From Halapricum hydrolyticum (GTDB lineage Archaea > Halobacteriota > Halobacteria > Halobacteriales > Haloarculaceae), in contig NZ_JAOPKC010000002.1 of the NCBI RefSeq assembly GCF_025517535.1, forward strand, positions 248,001 through 312,000: a stretch of DNA of 64,000 nt, given 5' to 3'. This document shows positions 16,617 through 26,031 of this stretch, in pieces. The notes beneath the pieces are model-generated. The model ran no database searches and was not told the origin of the DNA. It saw only the letters and a list, made by a program, of their open reading frames with translations. Each line of letters opens with the position of its first letter. Position 1 is the stretch's first letter. The translations under genes were made by a program, and so were the position numbers.

Positions 16617-19600
16617 ATGCGACGGAGACAGTATCTCGGCAGCGTCGCCGGTCTCGGCGCGCTGTCGGCATTGCCGACAGCCGAAGGCACCGTACGCGCA
16701 CTATCGGCAGGCGTCACGCCCGAGAGCCATCACCCGGGACCGCCGCGAGTCATGCACGCCGGCGAACGTATCGTCGACCCGCCGACTGCCGACTACAAGG
16801 GCGACCCCTCTCCGGACGATCGGGATCTGCTTTCCCCCCGCGTTCCGGACCCCCAGCGCGATCCTGACAACTACGACGCCGATGCGTTCACCTGGACGGT
16901 CGCCGAGACGCCACCGGACAGCGAGATCGAGGGGTTCCACGAGGACGACGCGGAGTACGATTACGGAACCGACAACGTGGTCGAGTTCGATCCGGACGTC
17001 CCCGGTCGGTACGTCCTCGAACTGGACGCGCCGGACGGGACCCACGAACTGACGATCAGGGTCTTCCCGGAACCCTCCTCCGACGCCGCCGGACCGCCCC
17101 GCGTCCGGCCAACTGGCGAATACGACGCCGATGCGGACGCGTTCGTGATTGAGGCCAACCAGGCGACCGCCCCGGACAGCGACACCGCTCCTGGGGACGT
17201 GGCCGTCGAGTTCCTCACCGACGACCGGGACGTCCTGAGCGATTCCGATCTCGACGTCGACGGTTCGACGGCGACTGTCCCAGCCGACGCCGTCGACGGG
17301 ACGGCGCGGGTACACGTCGTTGCCGTCGACGACCAACCCAGCGTCGTCGAGACGGTCGAACTCGACGCCGACGCTCAGACGGTGACGCCGCTCAACGCGC
17401 CGCCGGAGTGGCTCAAGGACGCGACGATGTACGAGATATTCACCCGGTCGTTCGGCTCGGAAGCCGGCGAGGTTGACTTCGAGTACCTCCAGTCGCGAGT
17501 CGATTACCTGGCGGATCTCGGCGTCGACGTGGTCTGGCTCACGCCGGTCGTCGACGCGACGAGCCACCGGGAAGACGACCCCGTCGGCGGCCCCCACGGC
17601 TACGACACGGTCGATTACTTCGAGACGGCATCCGAACTGGGTACTGTCGAGGAGTACGAGGCGTTCATCGACGCCTGTCACGAGCGGGACATCAGGGTGT
17701 GTTTCGATCTCGTGATCAACCACACGGCCCGTCGACACCCGTTCTTCCAGGACACCGTCGACGTGGGCGAAGACTCCAAATACTACGACTGGTACGAACG
17801 GATGGCCGACGGCTCGCCGGCGAACTACTTCAGCTGGTCGGACCTGATGAACATCAACTACCAGTCGGTCGCGATGCGCGAGCACGTCCTCTCGGTCGTC
17901 GACTACTGGGCCGAGCGGGTCGACGGCTTCCGGTGTGACGTCGGCTACGGCGTCACGCACGGCTTCTGGAAGGAGGTCCGCGAGCGCGTCAAGGCAATTG
18001 ACGAGGACTTCTTCCTGCTGGACGAGACAATCCCCTACATGCGGCGGTTCAGCGAGTCGGAGTTCGATCAGCACTTCGACGACGTGCTCTACCAGACGCT
18101 GGTCGACGTCGGGCAGGGCCTCGACGCCAGCAACGTCGTCGACGCGATTACCGAGCGCAAGCGCAGCGGAATCCCCGATCGGACGCTGTTCCTGCAGTAC
18201 CTGGAGAACCACGACCTCCCGCGGTATCTCAACAACGTCGGCAAGCAGGCCGAGCGGGCCGCCGCCGCGGCGACGTTCACGCTCCCGGGGACGCCCATGA
18301 TCTACTACGGTCAGGAGCGCGCGCTGCCGGAATACAGCGAGTCCCGGGTCACTGACCAGGGCTTCGCCCGCGCGTTCATGAACTGGGCCGACTACGACGA
18401 AGAGCACCTGGCGTTCTACAAGTCGCTGATCGCGGCCCGCGACGAAATCCCGGCGCTGGCTCATGACGCCGACTTCCGCGGCGCCTATTACGAGAGCGAC
18501 TCCGAGAGTGTCGTCGCGTACGGCCGGGACGCCGGCGATCAGAAGGTCGTCGTCGTGCTCAACTTCGGGGACGATCCCGCCCGCGTTGACCTCCGTGGCC
18601 CCGTGTCGACGACCGATCTGCGCACCGGCGACGACCTCGGCGTCGACGACGAGACGACGACCGTCGAGGTCGACTCCGTCGCGATCCTGGAGACGCCGTC
18701 GCTGTCGGGACTGGGGAGTCACGTTGTCGGTGTCGACGACGAAACCGGCGACGTTCCCTACACCTATCCGACCGGCGACGCCTACGCCGACGGGGCGTTC
18801 GATCTGACGCGTCTGGACCTCCACGAGTCGGAGACGGACTACCAGTTCCGCTTCCAGTTCGACGGGCCGATCGAGAACCCCTTCGGCTACGACGGGGGCT
18901 TCTCCGTCCAGCACCTGCAACTCTACCTCAGAGATCCGACGGACCCGTCCGGTTCGACCGCGACCCGCGAAGGGATCGCGGCGTCGCTCTCAGCGCCGTA
19001 TCAGTACCGGATCGTCGCCGATGGCGAACATGGCGCACGCGTCGAGACGCCCGACGGCGAGATGGTCGCCGAGGGGTCGGTGTTCGCGAGTCCGTCGACG
19101 CGCTCGATCAGAGTCGACGTCCCGAAACACGCTGTGCCGGGCGATCCGACCGACAAGCAACTCGTCCCGCTGCTCGCGGGCTACGATCCGGACGCGCCGG
19201 GGAACGTCACCCGCGTCGGCGAATCCGCCGGCGAGCGTCGCTTCGGCGGTGCCGACGGTGAGGTGCCCCACGCGATCGATCTGTTCACTCCGGAGGGCGT
19301 GACGGCGGCGGAAGTACTCGCATCTGACGCAGGGATCCCGTATCTCGTCCTGACGGACCCCTTCGAGGGCGAACTGCTCGCGGACTGGGACGATCCGGTC
19401 GGCGATGACGACGGACCGGGCACGTATACGTACCCGACCGGTGAGGCGTTCACCGACGGCGCGTTTGACATCGAACGGTTCACGATCGGGGACACCGGCG
19501 ACCGCCTGCTGTTCGTGCTCGAACTGGCCGGCGAACTCACGAACCCGTTCGACGGCGGACTCGGGTTCTCCCTGCAGCACCTCCAGCTGTACGTCGCGAC

Positions 19601-21524
19601 CGACGGCGACGATCCGACCGCGACCGCGGGCCGCACCGGCACCAACGTCGCCTTCGAGACGCCCTACAACTACCGGATCGTCGCCACTGGTGACGAGAAC
19701 CGCAACGTCGTCGAAGACGCCTCCGGGACCGTCGCCTCCGAGGGGGTCGAGGCTGGCGGCTATCCGTCTCAGGACGCGATTGCCGTCTCGGTGCCGAAGA
19801 CAGCGGTCAGCGGCGACCTCGATGGGGCTGCCGTCGCTCCGCTGCTGTTCGGCGACGACCCTAACAGCCCGGGTGGGATCCGACCTGTCCAACCCGAGGC
19901 GACCGAGTCGGCGTTCGGTGGGGCCGACGGAGCGAACGCACCCGCGGTCCTGGATCTGCTCGTCCCGGACGGGACGGATCAGTCGACTGTCCTCGAAAGC
20001 GGCGACGCCGTCCCGCTGCTCTCGCTGTCGAATTTCTCCGGGACGCTCGTGCACGACTGGAGCGATCCGACCGGCGACGACCACGGGCCCGGCAGCTACG
20101 AATATCCCTCCGCGGACGTACTGACGCCCGGGACGTTCGACATCACGGACGTCGAACTGTACCGGGCTGGGGACCGCTACCGATTCGTCTACTACTTGAA
20201 CGACGAGATCACGAACCAGTGGTCTGGCAGCCAGGGCTTCTCGCTGTACTTCATGCAGGTCTACGTTCGAGATCCGACGGCAGACCCGGCCGCTCCGGCG
20301 ACGACGGAAGGTCGAACGGGAACGAACACGGAGTTCGCACAGCCCTATCACTACCGCGTCGTCGTGAGCGGCTACGACCTGCAGGCGGTCGAGGCGGCCG
20401 ACGGGTCGATCGTCGCCGAGGACGTGACGACGGCGGTCCATCCGGACCTGCAGGCGATCTCCTTCGACTTCCCGGCGGACGTGATCGGCGACGCGGAACA
20501 GCTGCAGTTCGCGCCGCTTTTGTTCGGCTACGACGGGTTCGCGGCGGGGCAGGTCCGGACCGTCCAGGCCGAGCCGACCGAGTGGAACTTCGGGGGCGGA
20601 AGCGCCGAGGGCGTCAATTCGAACGCCATCGACATGATCACGCCCGAGGGCGTCCCCCAGTCGGAGGCGATGGCATTCGAGGACGGGACGCAGCTTCCGT
20701 TCGTGCCACAACTGGACGCCGACGGACGGCCGACCGTCACCGTCACCGCTCCCGATACCGTCTTCGCGACGGCGGAGGCGACCCTCGACGCGACGGGCTC
20801 GACCGATCCCGACGGGCAATCGCTCACCTACAACTGGGTGCAAGTCAGCGGCCCGTCGGTCGAACTCACAGAGGAGACGGCGGCCGATCCGTCGTTCACC
20901 GCGCCCGAGGTCAGCGAGGAGACGACTCTGGAGTTCACGGTGACGGTCACCGACACCGACGGGAACAGTGCAGGGGCAACGACGACCATGACGGTGCTGC
21001 CCCAGTCGGAGAACGAGGGGCCCGTCGGCGAAGTCACGCTCGGCACGGACGTATCGGAGCCGGTTCCGGCGGGAACGACGGTCGAGCTCGACGCCGGGGA
21101 GTCCTCCGACCCCAACGGCGGCACCCTCAGCTACGCGTGGATCCAGACCGGCGGCCCCGACGTCGATCTCGCGAGCGACAGCGGCCAGACGACCTCGTTC
21201 ACTGCGCCGTCGGTCGGCGACGCGGCCACTGTCGTCGTCGAAATGACCGTCTCCGACGGACAGGGGGCAGCAGGCACTGCCACGATCGGCGTTGCCATCG
21301 AATCCGTCCAGACCACAACGCGTCCCACGACCACCGAATCCGACACCGAGACGAGCGCTGGCGAGACGGGGACGGATACTGTGACCGACACTGTCACAGA
21401 GACGGGTGACGGCTTCGGTCCCGGGTTCGGAGTCGTCTCAAGTGCGCTCGGGACGATCGGCGGCGCGGCCTACGCGATCCGGAGCCTGACTGCCTCCGAT
21501 ACCGACGCTGACAGCGAGAAGTAG
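16617..21524 (+). CDS. Secreted GH13 alpha-amylase-family enzyme with triple glucodextranase/DOMON-like modules
   Basis: 1635 residues. A Tat-type signal (MRRRQYLGSVAGLG) is followed by an N-terminal beta domain (about 30-260) and a GH13 barrel (about 264-600). The GH13 regions are intact: DLVINH (near 363), GFRCDVGY with nucleophile Asp441, LLDETIP with acid Glu470, and ENHD with Asp533. Three tandem modules begin near 712, 934 and 1158 with YTYPTGDA, YTYPTGEA and YEYPSADV starts and resemble the glucodextranase C-terminal/DOMON domain. Two PKD-like domains (about 1370-1562), a Thr-rich stalk and a PGF-type end (GFGPGFGV plus a hydrophobic helix) follow. It probably degrades starch-like glucans at the cell surface. 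Exact specificity is not readable. Confidence 0.9.
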   Translation: MRRRQYLGSVAGLGALSALPTAEGTVRALSAGVTPESHHPGPPRVMHAGERIVDPPTADYKGDPSPDDRDLLSPRVPDPQRDPDNYDADAFTWTVAETPPDSEIEGFHEDDAEYDYGTDNVVEFDPDVPGRYVLELDAPDGTHELTIRVFPEPSSDAAGPPRVRPTGEYDADADAFVIEANQATAPDSDTAPGDVAVEFLTDDRDVLSDSDLDVDGSTATVPADAVDGTARVHVVAVDDQPSVVETVELDADAQTVTPLNAPPEWLKDATMYEIFTRSFGSEAGEVDFEYLQSRVDYLADLGVDVVWLTPVVDATSHREDDPVGGPHGYDTVDYFETASELGTVEEYEAFIDACHERDIRVCFDLVINHTARRHPFFQDTVDVGEDSKYYDWYERMADGSPANYFSWSDLMNINYQSVAMREHVLSVVDYWAERVDGFRCDVGYGVTHGFWKEVRERVKAIDEDFFLLDETIPYMRRFSESEFDQHFDDVLYQTLVDVGQGLDASNVVDAITERKRSGIPDRTLFLQYLENHDLPRYLNNVGKQAERAAAAATFTLPGTPMIYYGQERALPEYSESRVTDQGFARAFMNWADYDEEHLAFYKSLIAARDEIPALAHDADFRGAYYESDSESVVAYGRDAGDQKVVVVLNFGDDPARVDLRGPVSTTDLRTGDDLGVDDETTTVEVDSVAILETPSLSGLGSHVVGVDDETGDVPYTYPTGDAYADGAFDLTRLDLHESETDYQFRFQFDGPIENPFGYDGGFSVQHLQLYLRDPTDPSGSTATREGIAASLSAPYQYRIVADGEHGARVETPDGEMVAEGSVFASPSTRSIRVDVPKHAVPGDPTDKQLVPLLAGYDPDAPGNVTRVGESAGERRFGGADGEVPHAIDLFTPEGVTAAEVLASDAGIPYLVLTDPFEGELLADWDDPVGDDDGPGTYTYPTGEAFTDGAFDIERFTIGDTGDRLLFVLELAGELTNPFDGGLGFSLQHLQLYVATDGDDPTATAGRTGTNVAFETPYNYRIVATGDENRNVVEDASGTVASEGVEAGGYPSQDAIAVSVPKTAVSGDLDGAAVAPLLFGDDPNSPGGIRPVQPEATESAFGGADGANAPAVLDLLVPDGTDQSTVLESGDAVPLLSLSNFSGTLVHDWSDPTGDDHGPGSYEYPSADVLTPGTFDITDVELYRAGDRYRFVYYLNDEITNQWSGSQGFSLYFMQVYVRDPTADPAAPATTEGRTGTNTEFAQPYHYRVVVSGYDLQAVEAADGSIVAEDVTTAVHPDLQAISFDFPADVIGDAEQLQFAPLLFGYDGFAAGQVRTVQAEPTEWNFGGGSAEGVNSNAIDMITPEGVPQSEAMAFEDGTQLPFVPQLDADGRPTVTVTAPDTVFATAEATLDATGSTDPDGQSLTYNWVQVSGPSVELTEETAADPSFTAPEVSEETTLEFTVTVTDTDGNSAGATTTMTVLPQSENEGPVGEVTLGTDVSEPVPAGTTVELDAGESSDPNGGTLSYAWIQTGGPDVDLASDSGQTTSFTAPSVGDAATVVVEMTVSDGQGAAGTATIGVAIESVQTTTRPTTTESDTETSAGETGTDTVTDTVTETGDGFGPGFGVVSSALGTIGGAAYAIRSLTASDTDADSEK

Positions 21525-21590
21525 CGGGTCCGCTGTCGGTGGGTGGACGTTTCACAAAGCCTTTTGGTCAGATCGTCGTTCGTGGTCGTA

Positions 21591-24146
21591 ATGGAATACG
21601 GGCTGGTCGCGCTCTGGCTGGTGACGTACCTCCTGTTGCTGTATCTCGGACAGCCGCTCGCACACGCGTTGTTGCCCGACTTCGAGGACCGCGGGGCCGC
21701 GCTTGCGCTCCCGCTCGGGCTGGCGGTCGTCTGGCTCGTCGTGTTCGCTCTCGGGCGCGTGTCGATCCAGTTCGGGCTCTGGATCGGACTGCTCGTGCTC
21801 GCTGGACTCTCGGCCGTCGCGGTCTATCGCGGGTTCGAGGTCGATCACGACGCGTACGTGCGCACCGCGCTCGTGTTCGCGGTCGCGTTCCTCTTCCTCG
21901 TCGCGATCCGCGCGGTCGATCCGGCCGCGTCTCCCGGTGGCGGCGAGAAGTTCCTCGACATGAGCCTGTTGCAGTCCTCGTTGCGCGGGTCGACGATCCC
22001 GCCGGAGGACGCCTGGTTCGCGGGCGAGACCGTCCGGTATTACTACGGCGGGCACCTGCTCGCGTCGCTGCTTGCCCGACTCACCGGCACGACAGGCCGG
22101 TTCGCCTACAACCTCGCGCTGTCGGGATATTACGCGATGCTCGTGACGGCAGCCTACGGGCTGGCGGGCTCGATCGCCGCCCACCGGGACTTCTCGTATC
22201 GGCGGGCCGGGATCGGAGCCGCCTTCTTCGTCGGGTTCGCCAGCAACCTCCTGACGCCGCTGCGGTTCGGTGGCGCATTGCTGGATGCTGTCGCCGCACG
22301 GGTCGGGCCGCTGGGCGCGATCCCGTCGGCGGTGGCGAGGGTCTGGGAGGCGTTCGCCGGGCTCTTGCTCCCGCTCCCGCGCGAGTACGGGATCGCGACC
22401 TCGATCTCGGAGTTTCACTACTGGTCGGCCAGTCGGGTCCTCGAAGGCGCGATCACGGAGTTCCCGCTGTTCGCGTGGCTCAACGGCGACCTCCACGCGC
22501 ACATGATGAACACGCCGTTCCTGCTGGCCGTCGCCGCCGTGCTCTTTCAGGTGTTCGTCGCCGGCACCGACCGTTCGCGCCGTCGCACGCTCGCGACCGT
22601 CTTCGGCCTCGTCCCGGCACTCGGGGCCGTTATCGCCGTCGTCAATTCGTGGTCGTTCCCCGCCATCGGCGGACTGACGATCCTGGCGCTCGCACTCGCG
22701 CCGGATCGACCGATTTCGGCGCTGTTCGGCCGGAACGAGCCTGTCCTGAACGACAGCGGATCCTTCGGCCGCCCGCTTCTCGAAGCGCGGACACTCGCCG
22801 TCGCGATCGTCGCCGGCGGGGTCGTCCTCGTGCTGGCCTGGTTGCTCTCGGCACCGTACTGGCTCGTCACCGCGAGTTCGACCGGTTCTCCGGCCGTCTT
22901 CCCGGACCGGAGCACGCTGGCGGAACTGCTCGTGACCCACGGTGCGTTTCTGGTCCTGTTCTGGCTGTCCCTCTACCGGTATAGCCACCCGTCGGTCTCC
23001 TCGCGAGGAGCTCTAGCCGCCGTCGTCGTCCTGCTTGTCGCGATGACGACGGTGATCGACGTCGCTGCCGTCGGGCTGTTCGGCCCCCTGATTCTCGTCG
23101 GCTGGGTGCTGTTGCGGGACGACCGCCGTCCCGACGTCGACGTGGTCGGGTCGACCGACGGTCCGACTCGCCCCGGTTTCGAGACCGTGCTGCTGGTCGC
23201 AGCGGCCGGACTGATCGTGCTCGTGGAATTCGTCTACCTGCAGGACGGCGCGATCTCCGGGCGGTTCAACACGGTGTTCAAAGTCTATATGCAGGCATGG
23301 GTGCTCGCGTCTGTCGCGGCCGGGGTCGTTCTGACGCGGTTGCTCGACGACCACCACCCGGCGCTGGGTCTGTCGGGGCCGCGGTGGCGACAGGGTTTCC
23401 GGGCCGGGACGGCGGTGCTGGTCGGCGCGCTCTCGCTGTACGGGCTCCTCGCACTCGCGGGCCACTTCGGGCTGTACGCTGACGCGACTTCGGGCGGACT
23501 GCTGTCCGGCGTGCCAGTCTGGCTCACCCTCGCCGCGTTCCTGCTCGTGGTCGCGCTCGTCGGTTGGCCGGCCCTTGCCGGCGTTTCCCGGTGGGTGCCG
23601 CCCGACCGCGAGGGCTGGCGGGCCGGCGGCCGGCTGGCGATTGGATTGCTCGTCGTCTCTGCCGGGTTTGTCGGCGGACTCGCGCTGGTCGACGCCGGCA
23701 ACGACGTCGAACCGACGATGGACGCGCTGGCGTTCGTCGAGTCGGACCACCCGCGAGAGGCGGGAGCCATCTACTGGCTCGACGGGGACGTCGACGGGCA
23801 GCCCAACATGGTCAGCCATCCGGGCCAGCAGTATCGGTGGGACAACGCGCCCGCTAGCCTGACAGGCGTGCCGACGGTCGTGGGCAAACCACCCGAGGCA
23901 GTCTATCGCGGGGAAGACGTGTACCGGCAGCGCGTCGACGACGTGCGGACGATCTTCATTGGCCAGCCCGCCGAGCAGCGCCGACTGCTGTCGAAGTATG
24001 ACGTCGAGTTGATTTACGTCGGTCCGGACGAGCGAAGCAACTACGAGACGATAACCGTCGACGAGCTAGACGAGGTCTCCGTCGAGAAGCAGTGGCCGGC
24101 AGTCACGGTCTATCGGGTGAATCGGACGGCCCTCGACGAGACGTAG
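21591..24146 (+). CDS. DUF2298 (archaeal YYY-type) polytopic membrane protein
   Basis: 851 residues from the ATG at 21591, chosen over 21543 because the first helix starts at MEYGLVALWLVTYLLL. About 20 membrane helices are predicted, and the family motif RYYYGGHLLASLL is present near residue 145. A soluble C-terminal part (HPREAGAIYWLDGDVDGQPN, then YVGPDERSNYETI) resembles the tails of GT-C-like membrane proteins. DUF2298 proteins are thought to be membrane glycosyltransferase-like but are uncharacterised. It follows the GH13 gene by 66 bp on the same strand. Confidence 0.85.
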   Translation: MEYGLVALWLVTYLLLLYLGQPLAHALLPDFEDRGAALALPLGLAVVWLVVFALGRVSIQFGLWIGLLVLAGLSAVAVYRGFEVDHDAYVRTALVFAVAFLFLVAIRAVDPAASPGGGEKFLDMSLLQSSLRGSTIPPEDAWFAGETVRYYYGGHLLASLLARLTGTTGRFAYNLALSGYYAMLVTAAYGLAGSIAAHRDFSYRRAGIGAAFFVGFASNLLTPLRFGGALLDAVAARVGPLGAIPSAVARVWEAFAGLLLPLPREYGIATSISEFHYWSASRVLEGAITEFPLFAWLNGDLHAHMMNTPFLLAVAAVLFQVFVAGTDRSRRRTLATVFGLVPALGAVIAVVNSWSFPAIGGLTILALALAPDRPISALFGRNEPVLNDSGSFGRPLLEARTLAVAIVAGGVVLVLAWLLSAPYWLVTASSTGSPAVFPDRSTLAELLVTHGAFLVLFWLSLYRYSHPSVSSRGALAAVVVLLVAMTTVIDVAAVGLFGPLILVGWVLLRDDRRPDVDVVGSTDGPTRPGFETVLLVAAAGLIVLVEFVYLQDGAISGRFNTVFKVYMQAWVLASVAAGVVLTRLLDDHHPALGLSGPRWRQGFRAGTAVLVGALSLYGLLALAGHFGLYADATSGGLLSGVPVWLTLAAFLLVVALVGWPALAGVSRWVPPDREGWRAGGRLAIGLLVVSAGFVGGLALVDAGNDVEPTMDALAFVESDHPREAGAIYWLDGDVDGQPNMVSHPGQQYRWDNAPASLTGVPTVVGKPPEAVYRGEDVYRQRVDDVRTIFIGQPAEQRRLLSKYDVELIYVGPDERSNYETITVDELDEVSVEKQWPAVTVYRVNRTALDET

Positions 24147-24172
24147 CTGTCACCAGGTATGGACGACGACGG

Positions 24173-24424
24173 TCACGTTTCGACGACGGTCACGGTTTCG
24201 GCCTCGGTCGAGAGCGTCTCCAGGTGCATCGGGATGTACTGACGGCGCTCGTAGTCCTCGCGTTCGTCTTCCTGGCCGATCGTACACCACAGCTGCGGCC
24301 GATCCGGGCCGTGCCAGTCGCCCTGTCGCTTGACCGAAAAGCAGACGTACTGCTGGCCGTCGTACTCGATGACGGCGTCCTTGCGGAGATCTCCGGGGTC
24401 GCCGTTGATGATGAGGTTCTTCAT
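24173..24424 (-). CDS. HAH_0734-type small haloarchaeal protein
   Basis: 83 residues starting MKNLIINGDPGDLRKDAVIE, with DGQQYVCFSVKRQGDWHGPD and QLWCTIGQEDEREDYERR. It belongs to a small conserved haloarchaeal family of unknown function. The ATG at 24424 is preferred to one at 24478. It is convergent with the DUF2298 gene and divergent from rpl44e. Confidence 0.8.
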   Translation of the reverse strand: MKNLIINGDPGDLRKDAVIEYDGQQYVCFSVKRQGDWHGPDRPQLWCTIGQEDEREDYERRQYIPMHLETLSTEAETVTVVET

Positions 24425-24521
24425 GCTCGCTCGTTCGGTGCAACCGCACTTAGGGACTTCGGAGCCGGCGACGGTCACAGGATCGCACGGGTGACGACGC
24501 CCGGATCGGACGGAACCAAAC

Positions 24522-24531
24522 GGGTTTTAAG
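24522..24531 (+). promoter_or_regulatory. TATA element of the rpl44e operon
   Basis: GTTTTAAGCG is centred about 40 nt before the rpl44e ATG, implying a leader of roughly 15 nt. It is the only A/T-rich box in the gap. Confidence 0.5.
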
Positions 24532-24566
24532 CGCCCACGTCAAATCTCGGGCAAGGACGATTCGCT

Positions 24567-24848
24567 ATGCAGATGCCACGCCGATTTAACACGTACTGTC
24601 CGAACTGTAACGAACATCAGGAACACGAGGTCGAGAAGGTCCGGACGGGTCGCTCCTCCGGGATGAAGAAGGTCAACGACCGCCAGCGAGAGCGCAACAG
24701 CGGGATCGGGAACGACGGCAAGTTCTCGAAGGTGCCCGGTGGGGACAAACCCACCAAGAAGACCAACCTCACGTACCGCTGCAGCGAGTGTGGCAAGGCC
24801 CACCTCCGCGAGGGCTGGCGCGCCGGCCGACTCGAGTTCCAGGAGTGA
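24567..24848 (+). CDS. rpl44e: 50S ribosomal protein L44e
   Basis: 93 residues with the family start MQMPRRFNTYCPNCNEHQEH and the zinc-binding pairs C-x2-C near residues 11-14 and CSEC near 72-75. L44e lies near the E site of the large subunit. It is first in a + strand operon with rps27e, aif2a, nop10 and pac2, an order widely kept in archaea. Confidence 0.97.
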   Translation: MQMPRRFNTYCPNCNEHQEHEVEKVRTGRSSGMKKVNDRQRERNSGIGNDGKFSKVPGGDKPTKKTNLTYRCSECGKAHLREGWRAGRLEFQE

Positions 24849-24853
24849 TCATC

Positions 24854-25027
24854 ATGGCTGGAAACTTCTACGCCGTCGTGTGTCCGGACTGTGAGAACGA
24901 ACAGATCGTCTTCGGCAAGGCCGCTTCGGAAGTCTCCTGTGCGGTCTGCGGGCACACGCTCGCAGTCCCCACGGGCGGTGAGGCCGAGATCGAAGGCGAG
25001 ATCGTCGAAACCGTCGAGGCACGGTAA
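24854..25027 (+). CDS. rps27e: 30S ribosomal protein S27e
   Basis: 57 residues (MAGNFYAVVCPDCENEQIVF, then CAVCGHTLAVPTGG) with a four-cysteine zinc ribbon. The ATG at 24854 is 5 bp after the rpl44e stop. The length is normal for archaeal S27e. Confidence 0.96.
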   Translation: MAGNFYAVVCPDCENEQIVFGKAASEVSCAVCGHTLAVPTGGEAEIEGEIVETVEAR

Positions 25028-25029
25028 CG

Positions 25030-25830
25030 ATGAAGTACAGCGGGTGGCCGGAACCGGGCGAACTCGTCGTTGGCCGCATCGACGAGATCGAGGACTTCGG
25101 CGTCTTCGTCGACCTGCTGGAGTACGAGGACAAGCGCGGCCTCTGTCACATCAGCGAGGTCGCCAGCGGCTGGATCAAGAACGTTCGCGATCACGTCAAC
25201 GTCGATCAGCGCGTCGTCGCGAAGGTCCTCGACGTCGACGAGTCCTCCCAGCAGATCGACCTCTCGCTGAAGGACGTCAACGACCACCAGCGCAAGGACA
25301 AGATCCAGGAGTGGAAAAACGAGCGCAAGGCCGACAACTGGATGGAGCAATCGTTCGGCGAGGACATCTCCGACGAGAAATACGCCGCTGTCGGGAACGA
25401 ACTGCTCGCCGAGTTCGGCTCGATGTACGCTGGCTTCGAGGGGGCCGCCATCCGCGGTGCCGAGGCGCTCGAAGAGACGGACCTCGAGGACGACGAGATC
25501 GAGGCGATCGTCGAAACCGCCCGCGAGAACGTCTCGGTCCCCTACGTCGAGGTGTCGGGCTACGTCGACCTGCGGGCGTTCGGCAGCGACGGCGTCGACG
25601 CGATCAAGGAGGCGCTGCAGGCTGCCGAAGGCAACGGCGAGGTTCCCGAGGAAGTCGACCTCGAGGTGACTTACGTCGGGTCGCCGGAGTACCGGATCAA
25701 GGTCCGGGCGCCGGATTACAAGACCGCCGAGTCACAGCTCGAAGAGAGTGCTCAGCGGGCCGCCGACGTGATCGAAAACCACGGCGGAACGGCGCAGTAT
25801 CACCGCGAGCGCAACACCGACGAAGAGTAA
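25030..25830 (+). CDS. Translation initiation factor aIF2 subunit alpha
   Basis: 266 residues. An N-terminal S1 domain (GELVVGRIDEIEDFGVFVDL) precedes a helical middle domain and a C-terminal alpha-beta domain (VDLEVTYVGSPEYRIKVRAP). It is part of the aIF2 heterotrimer that delivers initiator tRNA to the small subunit. The start is 2 bp after rps27e. Confidence 0.96.
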   Translation: MKYSGWPEPGELVVGRIDEIEDFGVFVDLLEYEDKRGLCHISEVASGWIKNVRDHVNVDQRVVAKVLDVDESSQQIDLSLKDVNDHQRKDKIQEWKNERKADNWMEQSFGEDISDEKYAAVGNELLAEFGSMYAGFEGAAIRGAEALEETDLEDDEIEAIVETARENVSVPYVEVSGYVDLRAFGSDGVDAIKEALQAAEGNGEVPEEVDLEVTYVGSPEYRIKVRAPDYKTAESQLEESAQRAADVIENHGGTAQYHRERNTDEE

Positions 25831-25843
25831 CCGCTCTCTTTTG

Positions 25844-26026
25844 ATGAAATCCGACATTCGCGTGTGTTCGGCATGGCGCGAAGCCCACGACCGCCCGGTC
25901 TATACGCTCGCCGGGAGCTGTCCCGACTGCGGGGCGGAGGCCGTCAACAGCGCGCCGGCCCCGTTCTCACCCGAGGACCGGTACGGCTCGTACCGACGGG
26001 CACTTAAGGAGCGACGCCGCGAGTAG
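25844..26026 (+). CDS. H/ACA ribonucleoprotein component Nop10
   Basis: 60 residues. It contains C-x2-A...CPDCG zinc-ribbon residues and the conserved C-terminal APAPFSPEDRYGSYRRALKE. Nop10 bridges Cbf5 and L7Ae in H/ACA pseudouridylation complexes. The ATG at 25844 is preferred to the TTG at 25841. Confidence 0.95.
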   Translation: MKSDIRVCSAWREAHDRPVYTLAGSCPDCGAEAVNSAPAPFSPEDRYGSYRRALKERRRE

Positions 26027-26031
26027 CGGGT

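Noticed and set aside
16701..18920. 739-codon open frame on the minus strand under the GH13 gene
   Set aside because: It is a shadow frame of high-G+C coding sequence. The plus strand has clear GH13 motifs, and the minus-strand translation has no family pattern.
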